9,284 bases of DNA from Desulfovibrio sp. (GCA_031275955.1 JAISNZ010000001.1:1-9284), one strand, 5' to 3'. Shown: positions 1-7,189, numbered from the stretch's first letter. Notes: a model not told the origin generated them from the letters alone. Translations and numbers: made by a program.

Positions 1-315
1 GTCGGGAAGTTTGTCCACTTCCGAGGCAAAGAGCTGGAAGATGTCGGACCCCACCAGACGCCGGATCTGCTCCACCATGGACAGAATCCAGACGTCGGCC
101 GTGCTGGTGCGCTCCGCGCAGATATTTCGCTGCAGCTGGAGAATGTCCGTCTCCATATTTTTCCTGGAGGCGGACGCCTGGTAGTAGGCGATGGCAAAGG
201 TCGCCCCGATGAGGACAACCGTAATAAAGATGCCGAACCAGAGAGGCCGCCTGTCCTTGGTGGTATTTTCGGACATTTTCGAGGCTGCCTCGGTTCGGGC
301 GGAAGAAGGGCTCAT
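1..315 (-). CDS. N-terminal fragment of single-TM periplasmic sensor-type protein in the LapD position (partial)
   Basis: The gene runs off the left edge; 105 codons are visible from ATG at 315, which has GGAG six bases upstream. Residues 1-24 are a charged, probably cytoplasmic tail (Ser, Thr, Glu, Lys, then DRRP). Residues 25-45 form one hydrophobic segment (WFGIFITVVLIGATFAIAYY). The rest looks like the first helices of a periplasmic sensor domain (Gln/Arg/Glu-rich helix, then ADVWILSMVEQIRRLVGSD). This topology is usual for membrane c-di-GMP proteins, histidine kinases or chemoreceptors. It directly follows lapG (84-bp gap) on the same strand, where LapD (HAMP-GGDEF-EAL receptor that sequesters LapG) is normally encoded. 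The LapD role is therefore inferred from position only; no GGDEF, EAL or HAMP sequence is in view. A second in-frame ATG at 276 has no better ribosome site. Confidence 0.7.
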   Translation of the reverse strand, partial: MSPSSARTEAASKMSENTTKDRRPLWFGIFITVVLIGATFAIAYYQASASRKNMETDILQLQRNICAERTSTADVWILSMVEQIRRLVGSDIFQLFASEVDKLPD

Positions 316-344
316 ATCGTTCTCCAAAGGGTTTGCGTCGCATA

Positions 345-397
345 GGCCGCCGGACTGTCCGGATCGAAAGGCCGGCGGCCCCGCCCCGCAGGGGGCC
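345..397 (-). other. cluster of competing hairpins between lapG and the LapD-slot gene
   Basis: Three overlapping inverted repeats lie in the 84-bp gap. GGCCGCCGG (345-353) pairs perfectly with CCGGCGGCC (372-380) around an 18-nt loop. A perfect palindrome CCGGAC-T-GTCCGG sits at 350-362. GGCCCC (377-382) can pair with GGGGCC (392-397). They share bases, so they cannot all form together. On the transcribed minus strand no T-run follows, so this is not a standard intrinsic terminator. It could stabilise or process the message, or lower expression of the downstream gene. Confidence 0.5.
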
Positions 398-399
398 TG

Positions 400-1650
400 T
401 CATTTTCCCGCCTGCCTGGCCACGGGCTTTACATGACGCCAGAGGTATTCCTCATTCACGGAAAACTGCGGATCGTAATGGGTCAACTTCTGATGAGACA
501 AAACCAAATTCGTCAGATTGTCAAGAATATAGGCACGATCTCCATCAATGTAAACAAGGACGGCATGCCCCAGATTCCTGAGGGTATCTTTCAGCGCGAC
601 GATACGCAGTTGCGAGGCCGGGATGCCGAGACTGCGCAAGGCATAGTATTTGCTGATGGCGTAGTCTTCACAGTCCCCGGATTTCTGCATGAATTCCTGC
701 GGCGTGGCCCAGTAATCCTCCACCCCCCAGACGGCGGCGTCGGTCTTGTACGGCCATTGGTTGAAAAAATTGTTGACCTTCTGCACCTGCTCCAGAGGAG
801 GCTTCCCCCGCAGATCCGCCTCCAGCCGGTCCCAGTTCGGACGCACATTCGCCGGCATTTTTCCGCCGGGGGCAAAGGTGGGCCCCCGCTTTTCAACCCC
901 CAGAACCCGTTCCCACTTGGGAAGATTTTTCAAGGCGCTGCGAAACTCCACCGTCCCGAAAAGACGCAGGGGCCTGACCTGCTGCCCTTGAGCCGGGCCG
1001 GAAGGGACCGCCGGCGCGGGTTCCGCCGCTGGCGGTCCCGCTACTGGCGCGGGCGATACCGGAACTGATTCCACGGGAGCGGGCGATACCGGCCCGGGCG
1101 GCGCCGGTTCCGGCAGCGCCGGTTCCGGCGGCGCGGGCGTCAAAGGAACAGATTCCACAGGCGCGGGCTCCGGCGTCGCCGGCGATACCGGAACTGATTC
1201 CACAGGCGCGGGCTCCGGCGGCGCCGGTTCCGGCGGCGCCGGCGATACCGGAACTGATTCCACAGGCGTGGGCACCGGCGGCGCCGGCGATACCGGATGA
1301 GGTTCCGCCACAGGCGCGGGACTCAGCGAAAGAGGTTCCGCGGGCCTTGCCGGGGCAGGTTTCGGCTGGGTCCGGATCGCGGGATTCAGGGGAGGGGGAT
1401 TTCCGGGGGGCGGAACGGACAGTCTGTCCGGATCCGCAGGGGGAGACGGGAAGAGATCCAGCGGAGGAGGGGAAAAACGCAACGGAGTGCCGTACTTCCC
1501 GTCTCCCGAGGCGTCCGGGACAAGAAGACAGAACAGCGCTATCCAGCAGAACAAGACCCGGAACAGCGCCGCTCTCCCTCTCCGCGCCGCCCCGCCCCTC
1601 CGCCGCGCTGAGGGGCAAAGGCGGGATCGTGCTTTTGCTGCTGCGGGCAT
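400..1650 (-). CDS. lapG: LapG-type periplasmic cysteine protease with proline-rich N-terminal arm
   Basis: In known systems LapG cleaves the N-terminal retention module of a large type I-secreted adhesin in the periplasm, releasing it and ending biofilm attachment. The C-terminal ~190 residues (about 228-416) match the family (peptidase C93/DUF920, transglutaminase-like). The likely triad is Cys327 in GDCEDYA, His362 in LGHAVL and Asp377 in YILDNL. Asp326 and Glu328 flank the Cys, as do the calcium-binding residues of known LapG. I start at ATG 1650 (416 aa) because GGAG lies five bases upstream; an earlier in-frame TTG at 1692 has no such site. Residues 7-31 are very Arg-rich, followed by a hydrophobic stretch (VLFCWIALFCLLV, 32-44) and a possible signal cleavage site at DASG-D. 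Residues 55-225 are a Pro/Ala/Glu arm with repeated VESVP units, so the protein is well above the usual ~200-250 aa. It lies 45 bp after the second adaptor gene in the same operon. Confidence 0.9.
   Translation of the reverse strand: MPAAAKARSRLCPSARRRGGAARRGRAALFRVLFCWIALFCLLVPDASGDGKYGTPLRFSPPPLDLFPSPPADPDRLSVPPPGNPPPLNPAIRTQPKPAPARPAEPLSLSPAPVAEPHPVSPAPPVPTPVESVPVSPAPPEPAPPEPAPVESVPVSPATPEPAPVESVPLTPAPPEPALPEPAPPGPVSPAPVESVPVSPAPVAGPPAAEPAPAVPSGPAQGQQVRPLRLFGTVEFRSALKNLPKWERVLGVEKRGPTFAPGGKMPANVRPNWDRLEADLRGKPPLEQVQKVNNFFNQWPYKTDAAVWGVEDYWATPQEFMQKSGDCEDYAISKYYALRSLGIPASQLRIVALKDTLRNLGHAVLVYIDGDRAYILDNLTNLVLSHQKLTHYDPQFSVNEEYLWRHVKPVARQAGK
1036..1323 (-). repeat. in-frame ~60-bp tandem/near-tandem repeats coding the LapG proline arm
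   Basis: An identical 23-bp core (beginning ggcgataccgg, ending gattccac on the + strand) occurs at 1052-1074, 1181-1203 and 1241-1263. A partial copy lies at about 1142-1158. The last two full cores are exactly 60 bp apart and share most of the 60-bp unit. On the minus strand they encode VESVP(V/L)(S/T)PA followed by PEPAP-type spacers, with VESVP at LapG residues 130, 150, 165 and 193. The spacings of 60, 45 and 84 bp between successive VESVP copies are all multiples of three, so gain or loss of units would keep the reading frame. Confidence 0.85.
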
Positions 1651-1695
1651 CAGGGCTCCAAAGCGCCACCGCCAGAGGGAATTTCCGCGCAAGAA

Positions 1696-3027
1696 TCAAT
1701 GTTCCGTCATGGCCAGCTGCGTAGCCCGCTTCAAGGGAGCCAGCAACAGGTTCAGAACGGACTGCTGGTTGGTGACCACATCCACCTGCGCCGTCATGCC
1801 CGGGAGGATTTCCAGCTCTTCCCCCCGATATTGCAGGGTGTTGCGTTTGGTGAGCAACCTGACCTCGTACCAGGGATCCCCGCGCTTGTCCACAACGGTA
1901 TCCTGGCTGATCTTGATCACTGTGGCCGCAAGTCCGCCATAAATGGAAAAATCGTAGGCCGTAACCTTGACCACGGCCTCCTGGTTGACAAAAAGGAAAC
2001 CGCGGTCCGCGGGGGAAAACTTGGCTTCCACCTCCAGCGCCCCTTCTGTGGGGAGGATCTCCAGAATGGTTTCCGCCGCCTTGGCCACGCTGTCCTGTTT
2101 GAGCAAAATGCGTTTCACCGTGCCCCGCACCGGGGAACGCAGTTCCGTCCGGTTCACGCTTTCGCTGCCGGCCTTGATCTGCTGTTCCACAGTATTCAGC
2201 TCGATCCGGGTCTTGTTCATTTCATCGGCGATCTTGGCCTGGCGCTCATTGCGCACGTTCTGCAGGCGTTCTTCCACGACGCGCACGGCGCTCGCGTTGC
2301 GGGCGATGGTCTGGGCCACGCTTTCCAGCTCTCCCTGCTTGTTGACGACCTCCTGGCGATGGCTCAGGTACTCCATTTCCGTAACGGTTTTCCCCACCAG
2401 GATCTTGTATCTCCTTTCCCGCTCCAGGAGAAAGGCCAGTTCCTGCTCATACTGGGACCGGCGCTGCTGCGCGGCGGCGGTGTCGCTGCGGCGCTGCTCT
2501 ATTTGCAACAGGAGCTGGCGGTCTTCGCTTTCAAATTGCGAGCGCCGGGTTTCAAACAGGCGGATCTGAGCCTGAACGGGCTCAGAAGCCAAATCCCACT
2601 GCTCCCCGGAAAAATCGGGCGTTTCCCCTTTGGCCTCGGCCGCAAGGCGGACCAGAGTCGCCTCCAGTTCCACCCGCTTGTTCTGCGATTCCTGGAGGCT
2701 GCTGGCCACGTCCACATTGGCCAGGGTGACCAGGACCTCATCAACCTCCACATTCTGGTTTTCCTTGACCCGTATTTCCGCGATGGTGCCTCCCCGGTCG
2801 CTCTGGATGGGGTGCACGCCCTGGGAGGGGGTAATCTGTCCCTGTCCCCGGGTGATGTCGGAAACCATGGCAAAATCCGCCCAGACAAAGGCAACGAGGA
2901 AAAAGAGCAGGGTCGCCAGGGACAGGGTGAAGGCCCAGGGATGGCCGCGCGTTTTCAGGGCGAAATCCACTTCGCTGATGTAGTCCAGATCCGCGGGATT
3001 ATCGTTCCGGGAGGCGAAGAGGCTCAT
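1696..3027 (-). CDS. HlyD-family type I secretion membrane-fusion adaptor, second copy (LapC-like)
   Basis: Periplasmic adaptor linking the inner-membrane ABC exporter to TolC. It has 443 aa, normal for the family. Residues 1-30 are cytoplasmic and contain DLDYISEVDFAL, a motif seen in adaptors of biofilm-adhesin exporters. TM segment is about 32-54. A biotinyl-lipoyl-like half-motif follows (SDRGGTIAEIRVKENQNV, 76-93), then a long Gln/Glu/Arg-rich coiled-coil hairpin (about 105-290). The second lipoyl half (LRSPVRGTVKRILLKQDS) is at 296-313, and the C-terminal beta-barrel contains GGLAATV and GEELEILPGMTAQVDV. The start at 3027 overlaps the previous stop (ATGA) and has AAGAGG six bases upstream, so translation is probably coupled. 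It is clearly a paralogue of the adaptor just upstream (aligned blocks RLAAEA, AETILE-LPTE, GEELEI--GMT), but diverged throughout, so the duplication is old. Confidence 0.92.
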   Translation of the reverse strand: MSLFASRNDNPADLDYISEVDFALKTRGHPWAFTLSLATLLFFLVAFVWADFAMVSDITRGQGQITPSQGVHPIQSDRGGTIAEIRVKENQNVEVDEVLVTLANVDVASSLQESQNKRVELEATLVRLAAEAKGETPDFSGEQWDLASEPVQAQIRLFETRRSQFESEDRQLLLQIEQRRSDTAAAQQRRSQYEQELAFLLERERRYKILVGKTVTEMEYLSHRQEVVNKQGELESVAQTIARNASAVRVVEERLQNVRNERQAKIADEMNKTRIELNTVEQQIKAGSESVNRTELRSPVRGTVKRILLKQDSVAKAAETILEILPTEGALEVEAKFSPADRGFLFVNQEAVVKVTAYDFSIYGGLAATVIKISQDTVVDKRGDPWYEVRLLTKRNTLQYRGEELEILPGMTAQVDVVTNQQSVLNLLLAPLKRATQLAMTEH

Positions 3028-4544
3028 AAGGCGCCTCTTGCCTTGAACGCGCCTGGCCCTTCCGGCCGCCCGGGCGATCCCGCCGCCAGAACGGACGGCA
3101 GGGCCGGCGGGGGGCCCTGGCCTGTCGCGTTGCCGAAGCGTTTCCCGGCCCGGCCCTCCTGGCGCGATTTCAGGATGGGTTTCAGCAGGTAGTCAAAGAC
3201 CGTCTTCTTTCCGGAAATCACATCCACGGTCACCGTCATGCCGGCCTTGATCTCCAGTTCCTCCCCCTCGTGGACAATCCTGCTGGAATTGGTCCGCAGA
3301 CGCACCATATACCAGGTCTGTCCCCGGGAATCCTCTATGGTGTCCGGACTGATGCTGATCAGCCGGGCGGGCAGGGTTCCGTAAAGGGAGGATTCATAGG
3401 CGGTTACGCTGATGGAGGCGTTCTGCCCGACGTCCAGATAGCTGCGATCCGGAGGACGGAAACGGGCCTCGATTTCCAGAATATCTTCTGTGGGCAGAAG
3501 CTCCAGAATGGTTTCCGCGCGCTGGGCCACGCTGCCCTCCTTCAGGATGACGCGGGTGACGATGCCGGGCATGGGGGCGCGCAAATCCCGGTTCTGCATG
3601 GCGAAACTGCCGGCTTTCAGGCGTTCCTCAATGGTATCCAGCTGACGCCGGTATTCGTTGGTTTCCTCGGCTACGGCCGTATCCCAGACCATATTGCGCT
3701 CGTTGTACCTGGTTTCCTCCTCCTTGACCTCTATGAGGATGCGGGACAAGGTTTCCGCCATGTTGTTCAATTCCCCTTCCTGGGTGACCATGTTCTGCTT
3801 GATCCGCAGGTAGTCCATTTCAGGATACACGCCGCGCCGCACCAGCGGCTCGACCATCTCCGCCTGCTGCTTCAGGAGAAGGAGCTTTTCCTCGGCCTGC
3901 CGCGTCTGCGCCTGGGCCTCCCTGGCGGCATTGCGCTTTTGCTCCAGGCTGGCCGCAAGCTCCCGGCCGTCGCCCTCATACTTTTCCCGGCGGGTCTGAA
4001 AAAGGCGTTCCTGATCCGCCACCACCTGCGGATAGGCCGCCCTCTCCTCGGCCGTGAAGACAAGCTCCCTCCGCGCGGCCTCGGCGGCCAGACGTTTCAG
4101 GGCCAGTCTGTATTCCACCTGCTTGTTGAGCATGTCCTGATATCCGGCGGCGGTCTCCACATTGGACATGGAAACAAGAAGGTCTCCGGTCTTGACCTCC
4201 TGGTTGGCCTGGACGAAAATCTTGTTGATGAACCCGGTTTCCGGAGTCTGGATGGGTTGGATGCCCAGAGAGGGAATGACCTGGCCGTCGCCCCGGGTGA
4301 CCTCGTCGCGGGTGGCGACGCAGGACCAGAGCAGAAAGGCGCAGAACAGAAACGTCAGCAGGAAGGCGCCGTAGACGGCCGCCCTGCTGCCCCGGCTGCG
4401 GAAAGCGGCTTCCACCTCGTCCATGAATTCAAAATCCTCGAGCTCCGACGAGATCTTCTTCCGGCGCATGGCGCCCTTCTGAAAAAGATCCTTCGGGGAA
4501 ACTTCCCGGGCAAAGGAAAAAACGCTGGAAACATCCATAGGCAT
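3024..4544 (-). CDS. HlyD-family type I secretion membrane-fusion adaptor, first copy, with C-terminal extension
   Basis: Adaptor of the same family, 506 aa. Residues 1-52 form a long cytoplasmic tail ending in EDFEFMDEVEAAFRSRG, the counterpart of DLDYISEV in its paralogue. TM is about 55-77. The first lipoyl half is at about 101-123 (ETGFINKIFVQANQEVKTGD), the coiled coil at about 130-315, and the second lipoyl half at 321-338 (LRAPMPGIVTRVILKEGS). The beta-barrel ends with GEELEIKAGMTVTVDVISG and DYLLKPILKSRQ near residue 462, where family members usually finish. About 44 more residues follow (463-506), rich in Gly, Pro and Ala, with no match in the paralogue. The gene starts 17 bp after the exporter stop. 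ATG 4544 has only a weak GAG three bases away; an in-frame ATG at 4538 is better spaced from the same GAG, so the start may be two codons later. Confidence 0.92.
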   Translation of the reverse strand: MPMDVSSVFSFAREVSPKDLFQKGAMRRKKISSELEDFEFMDEVEAAFRSRGSRAAVYGAFLLTFLFCAFLLWSCVATRDEVTRGDGQVIPSLGIQPIQTPETGFINKIFVQANQEVKTGDLLVSMSNVETAAGYQDMLNKQVEYRLALKRLAAEAARRELVFTAEERAAYPQVVADQERLFQTRREKYEGDGRELAASLEQKRNAAREAQAQTRQAEEKLLLLKQQAEMVEPLVRRGVYPEMDYLRIKQNMVTQEGELNNMAETLSRILIEVKEEETRYNERNMVWDTAVAEETNEYRRQLDTIEERLKAGSFAMQNRDLRAPMPGIVTRVILKEGSVAQRAETILELLPTEDILEIEARFRPPDRSYLDVGQNASISVTAYESSLYGTLPARLISISPDTIEDSRGQTWYMVRLRTNSSRIVHEGEELEIKAGMTVTVDVISGKKTVFDYLLKPILKSRQEGRAGKRFGNATGQGPPPALPSVLAAGSPGRPEGPGAFKARGAL

Positions 4545-4561
4545 TCACTCTGTTTTTTGCC

Positions 4562-7177
4562 CTAAGCCTTCTGCCCTCCCCTGGCGCCGCCGCGCAACTG
4601 CTCGTTGCGCAGGGCGTTGAGGACGGCGTTCTTGGGGCCGTCGGCCACTATGTGTCCTCCGTCCATCACCACCAGGCGTTCCACCAAATCCAGCATACTC
4701 AGGCGATGGGTGACCAGGATCAGGGTTTTGTTGCCGATGGTCGCCCCCAGGCGCTGTTTGAGGGCCAGCTCGGAGCTGTTGTCCATATTGCTGCTCGGCT
4801 CATCCAGAATAAGGATGTCGGGATCCGGGAGCAAGGCCCTGGCAATGGCCACGGACTGGCGCTGCCCGCCGGAGAGGGACATGCCCCGTTCGCCCACGGG
4901 CATGCCGAAACCGGCCGGGTTGGAGCGGATGAAGTCCGTTACCCCGGCGATGTTGGCCGCGCGCAGGATCATGCGGTCATCGGGATTGACCATGCCGAAG
5001 GCGATATTTTCCCGCACCGTGCCGTAAAAGAGATAGTTGTCCTGGGAGACGTAGCCCACGCGGGAACGCAGATCCACCATATCCAGCTGGCGGATGTCCA
5101 CTCCCCCCAGTTTGACCGCTCCCTCCGTGGGCATGTACAGGCCGACGCAGAGCCGCCCCAGGGTGCTCTTGCCCGAGCCCATCCGCCCGATGACGCCCAC
5201 CTTCTCGCCCGGCCGGACATGCAGATTGACCCGATCCAGGGCAAGGCGCTCCGTGCCGGGGTACTTGAAGGAGATGTCCTCCAGGGTCAGGGAATGCTGC
5301 AGGTGGCCGAACTCCACATACTGGCCGGCCTCGGGTTTTTCCGTATCCAAACCCATGAGCAAATCCAGAGACTTCAAAGCCATCCGCGACTGCTGCAGGC
5401 GGTTGAGCATGGTGGCCACCTGCGCCAGCGGGGCCATGGCCCGCCCGGCGAGCATGTTGCAGGCGATCAGGCCGCCCATGCTCAGGCTGTTCTCATGGAT
5501 GAGGTAGACGCCCCAGACGATCACGAAGATGCTGACCAGCTGGGAAACCGTCATGGTCAGGGTGACGGACAGGTTGGCCATCCGCTTGCTCTGGGAGTTG
5601 GAGGCGGCGCTCATGCTCACGACCTTTTCCCAGGCGTGCTGGATCTGCCCTTCCGCCCTTGTGGTCTTGATGGTTTCCAGGCCGTTGATGATCTCCACCA
5701 GGAGGGCGTTTTTCTGCATGTTCTCCTTGAAGCCCTTTTCCGTCACGTTCTGGAGGGGAAACTGCAGGAAGGCGCCGGCGACAAGAACCAGGGGAACGGC
5801 GGCGAGGGGCACCAGGGCGATGGGTCCGCCGATGATCACGATCAGCAGGAGGAAAAAGACGAGAAAGGGGAGATCGATCAGGGCCATGAGGGTTGTGGAG
5901 CCGAAAAAGTCGCGCAGGGATTCAAATTCACGCAGGTTGTTGGCCAGGGAGCCCGTGGAATCGGGCTTCACGTCGAGGCGCAGGGCCAGAAGCTGCTGCA
6001 TGAGCCGGCTGGCCAGGACGATATCGGCGTTCTTTCCGGCCACGTCCACGAAATAGCTGCGCAGGTTGCGCAGGAGGAAATCAAAGAGATAGGCGATCAT
6101 GATGCCGACGGCCAGAACCCAGAGGGTGCTGACGGCAAAGTTCGGCACAACCTTGTCGTAGACGTTCATGAAAAAGAGCGGCCCGCAGATGGCCAGGAGG
6201 TTGACCACAACGCTGGCGCCGGCCACATGCTTGTAGATGGGCAGAAAATGGAACAGGGTCCCCCAGAACCAGCGCTTGGTGGCCAGGAGCTTGATGTCGC
6301 TCGCCCGTTTGTCCAGACGGGGTTCGGGCTTGGCGAAGATGGCGTAGCCCGAGTATTCCTGCTCCAGTTCCTTGCGGGCCACGTTGCGCGGCTCCATGTT
6401 GTTTTCCGGAAAAAGGACCGTGGCCGTCTTTTCGGAAAAGGATTGCAGGATACAGGCTTTGCTGTTCTGGAGCAGCAGGAGGCAGGGCAGGGTCAGGGGG
6501 GATATCTGGGTCAGTTCCTCGCGAAAGACGATTTTGGCCCTCATGCCGGCGGCCTGGGCGGAACGGATGACGGCCGAGGGGTGCAGGGGGCCGCTGGTCT
6601 GGGGCAGGCCGGCGGTGAGCAGCCGGGTGGAGACCGGTTTGCCGTGCAGCTTGAACAGGGCGGCCATGCACTCGACGAGGGGGGAATCAAAATCCACGTC
6701 CGCCGGGTCCGGGGCAATGAAGGGCTGACGGCCCGCCGGGTCCACGCGCTGCAAATCGGAAGGGCCGGCGCCCGGCAGGATGGCCTCTTGCCCATCGCCC
6801 GGAGGAGGAGGCGGGGCGCCCGTTCCTGCCGGCGGCGGAGTTGTCCGGGAGCGGGGCATGCCCTCCGGGGCGACAGGGATCGTCCCGGCCGGGGCGGCGA
6901 GGGGCGCGGGAGCCATGCCGGCCGGGGCGGCGAAGGGCGCGGACGCGGGAACCATGCCGGGCGGGGCGGCCTGCCCGGCATGGCCGGGATTCTCCTGGCC
7001 GATGGTATACCCTGTGCCTCCCGGGCTGGGGAGAACCTGCCCGAAAGCCCCCCGGCGCGGCGAAATCTGGCCGGGCCAGACCTTTTCCGCCGGAGGCTGG
7101 CCGGACGCCTGGGCGGGCTGGGCGGCGGTCCCCGCCGGGGGGGAGGGGGAAGAGCCGTCATAGGGGTTGGTGCTCAC
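4562..7177 (-). CDS. lapB: LapB-like type I secretion ABC exporter with degenerate C39 domain and Pro/Gly/Ala-rich N-terminal extension
   Basis: Inner-membrane ATPase/permease that would export the large adhesin. GTG 7177 is chosen (871 aa) because GAGG lies eight bases upstream and a sigma70-like promoter ends just before it; longer readings to 7213 or 7303 start at or above that promoter. Residues 1-150 are low-complexity Pro/Gly/Ala. A C39-like domain begins near 161 (VDFDSPLVECMAALFKLHGK). The Q-DCG catalytic Cys and the catalytic His contexts are missing, as in LapB/HlyB-type exporters that keep the substrate's N-terminus. The six-helix membrane domain spans about 305-595. The nucleotide-binding domain has Walker A GRMGSGKST (664-672), Q-loop GYVSQDN, signature LSGGQ (768-772), Walker B ILILDEP with Asp792/Glu793, and H-loop His824 in THRLS. 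All ATPase residues are intact. It is first in the operon. From memory, the D. vulgaris counterpart DVU1017 is needed for biofilm formation. Confidence 0.93.
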   Translation of the reverse strand: MSTNPYDGSSPSPPAGTAAQPAQASGQPPAEKVWPGQISPRRGAFGQVLPSPGGTGYTIGQENPGHAGQAAPPGMVPASAPFAAPAGMAPAPLAAPAGTIPVAPEGMPRSRTTPPPAGTGAPPPPPGDGQEAILPGAGPSDLQRVDPAGRQPFIAPDPADVDFDSPLVECMAALFKLHGKPVSTRLLTAGLPQTSGPLHPSAVIRSAQAAGMRAKIVFREELTQISPLTLPCLLLLQNSKACILQSFSEKTATVLFPENNMEPRNVARKELEQEYSGYAIFAKPEPRLDKRASDIKLLATKRWFWGTLFHFLPIYKHVAGASVVVNLLAICGPLFFMNVYDKVVPNFAVSTLWVLAVGIMIAYLFDFLLRNLRSYFVDVAGKNADIVLASRLMQQLLALRLDVKPDSTGSLANNLREFESLRDFFGSTTLMALIDLPFLVFFLLLIVIIGGPIALVPLAAVPLVLVAGAFLQFPLQNVTEKGFKENMQKNALLVEIINGLETIKTTRAEGQIQHAWEKVVSMSAASNSQSKRMANLSVTLTMTVSQLVSIFVIVWGVYLIHENSLSMGGLIACNMLAGRAMAPLAQVATMLNRLQQSRMALKSLDLLMGLDTEKPEAGQYVEFGHLQHSLTLEDISFKYPGTERLALDRVNLHVRPGEKVGVIGRMGSGKSTLGRLCVGLYMPTEGAVKLGGVDIRQLDMVDLRSRVGYVSQDNYLFYGTVRENIAFGMVNPDDRMILRAANIAGVTDFIRSNPAGFGMPVGERGMSLSGGQRQSVAIARALLPDPDILILDEPSSNMDNSSELALKQRLGATIGNKTLILVTHRLSMLDLVERLVVMDGGHIVADGPKNAVLNALRNEQLRGGARGGQKA
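6884..6971 (-). repeat. GC-rich imperfect repeats in the exporter's N-terminal extension
   Basis: Three imperfect copies of a G-rich block built on ccggccggggcggcga (+ strand) start near 6885, 6917 and 6956. They are separated by variable ggcgcgg spacers. The minus strand reads them as AAP-x-G(M/T)-x-P modules (for example PAGMAPAPLAAPAGTIP). They account for part of the low-complexity first 150 residues of the exporter. Confidence 0.6.
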
Positions 7178-7185
7178 CGGCGATA

Positions 7186-7189
7186 CCTC
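7186..7189 (-). promoter_or_regulatory. ribosome binding site fixing the exporter's GTG start
   Basis: GAGG (CCTC on the + strand) lies eight bases upstream of GTG 7177. The in-frame ATGs at 7213 and 7303 have no comparable site: 7213 is preceded by TCCGG and 7303 by a G-run that touches the start codon. This sets the protein N-terminus at VSTNPYDG. Confidence 0.7.

Noticed and set aside
316..345. c-di-GMP riboswitch (GEMM-like GACGCAAA) ahead of the LapD-slot gene
   Set aside because: Only GCGACGCAAACCC resembles part of the consensus. The partner segment and the tetraloop/receptor helices are absent and the order is wrong.
1036..1323. CRISPR array
   Set aside because: The repeats are inside an open reading frame, unevenly spaced, and the spacers are themselves related low-complexity sequence. 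The 9-bp repeats at 7654-7696 are too short and have no spacers.
1560..1650. Twin-arginine export signal in LapG
   Set aside because: Many Arg pairs occur, but no S/T-R-R-x-F-L-K pattern sits directly before the hydrophobic core; a Sec signal or anchor fits better.
1651..1692. TTG 1692 as the lapG start
   Set aside because: No ribosome site in front of it, whereas ATG 1650 has GGAG at five bases.
6270..6700. Active C39 leader peptidase in the exporter
   Set aside because: The domain is recognisable, but the Q-DCG catalytic Cys and the catalytic His context are not present, as in other LapB/HlyB-type exporters.
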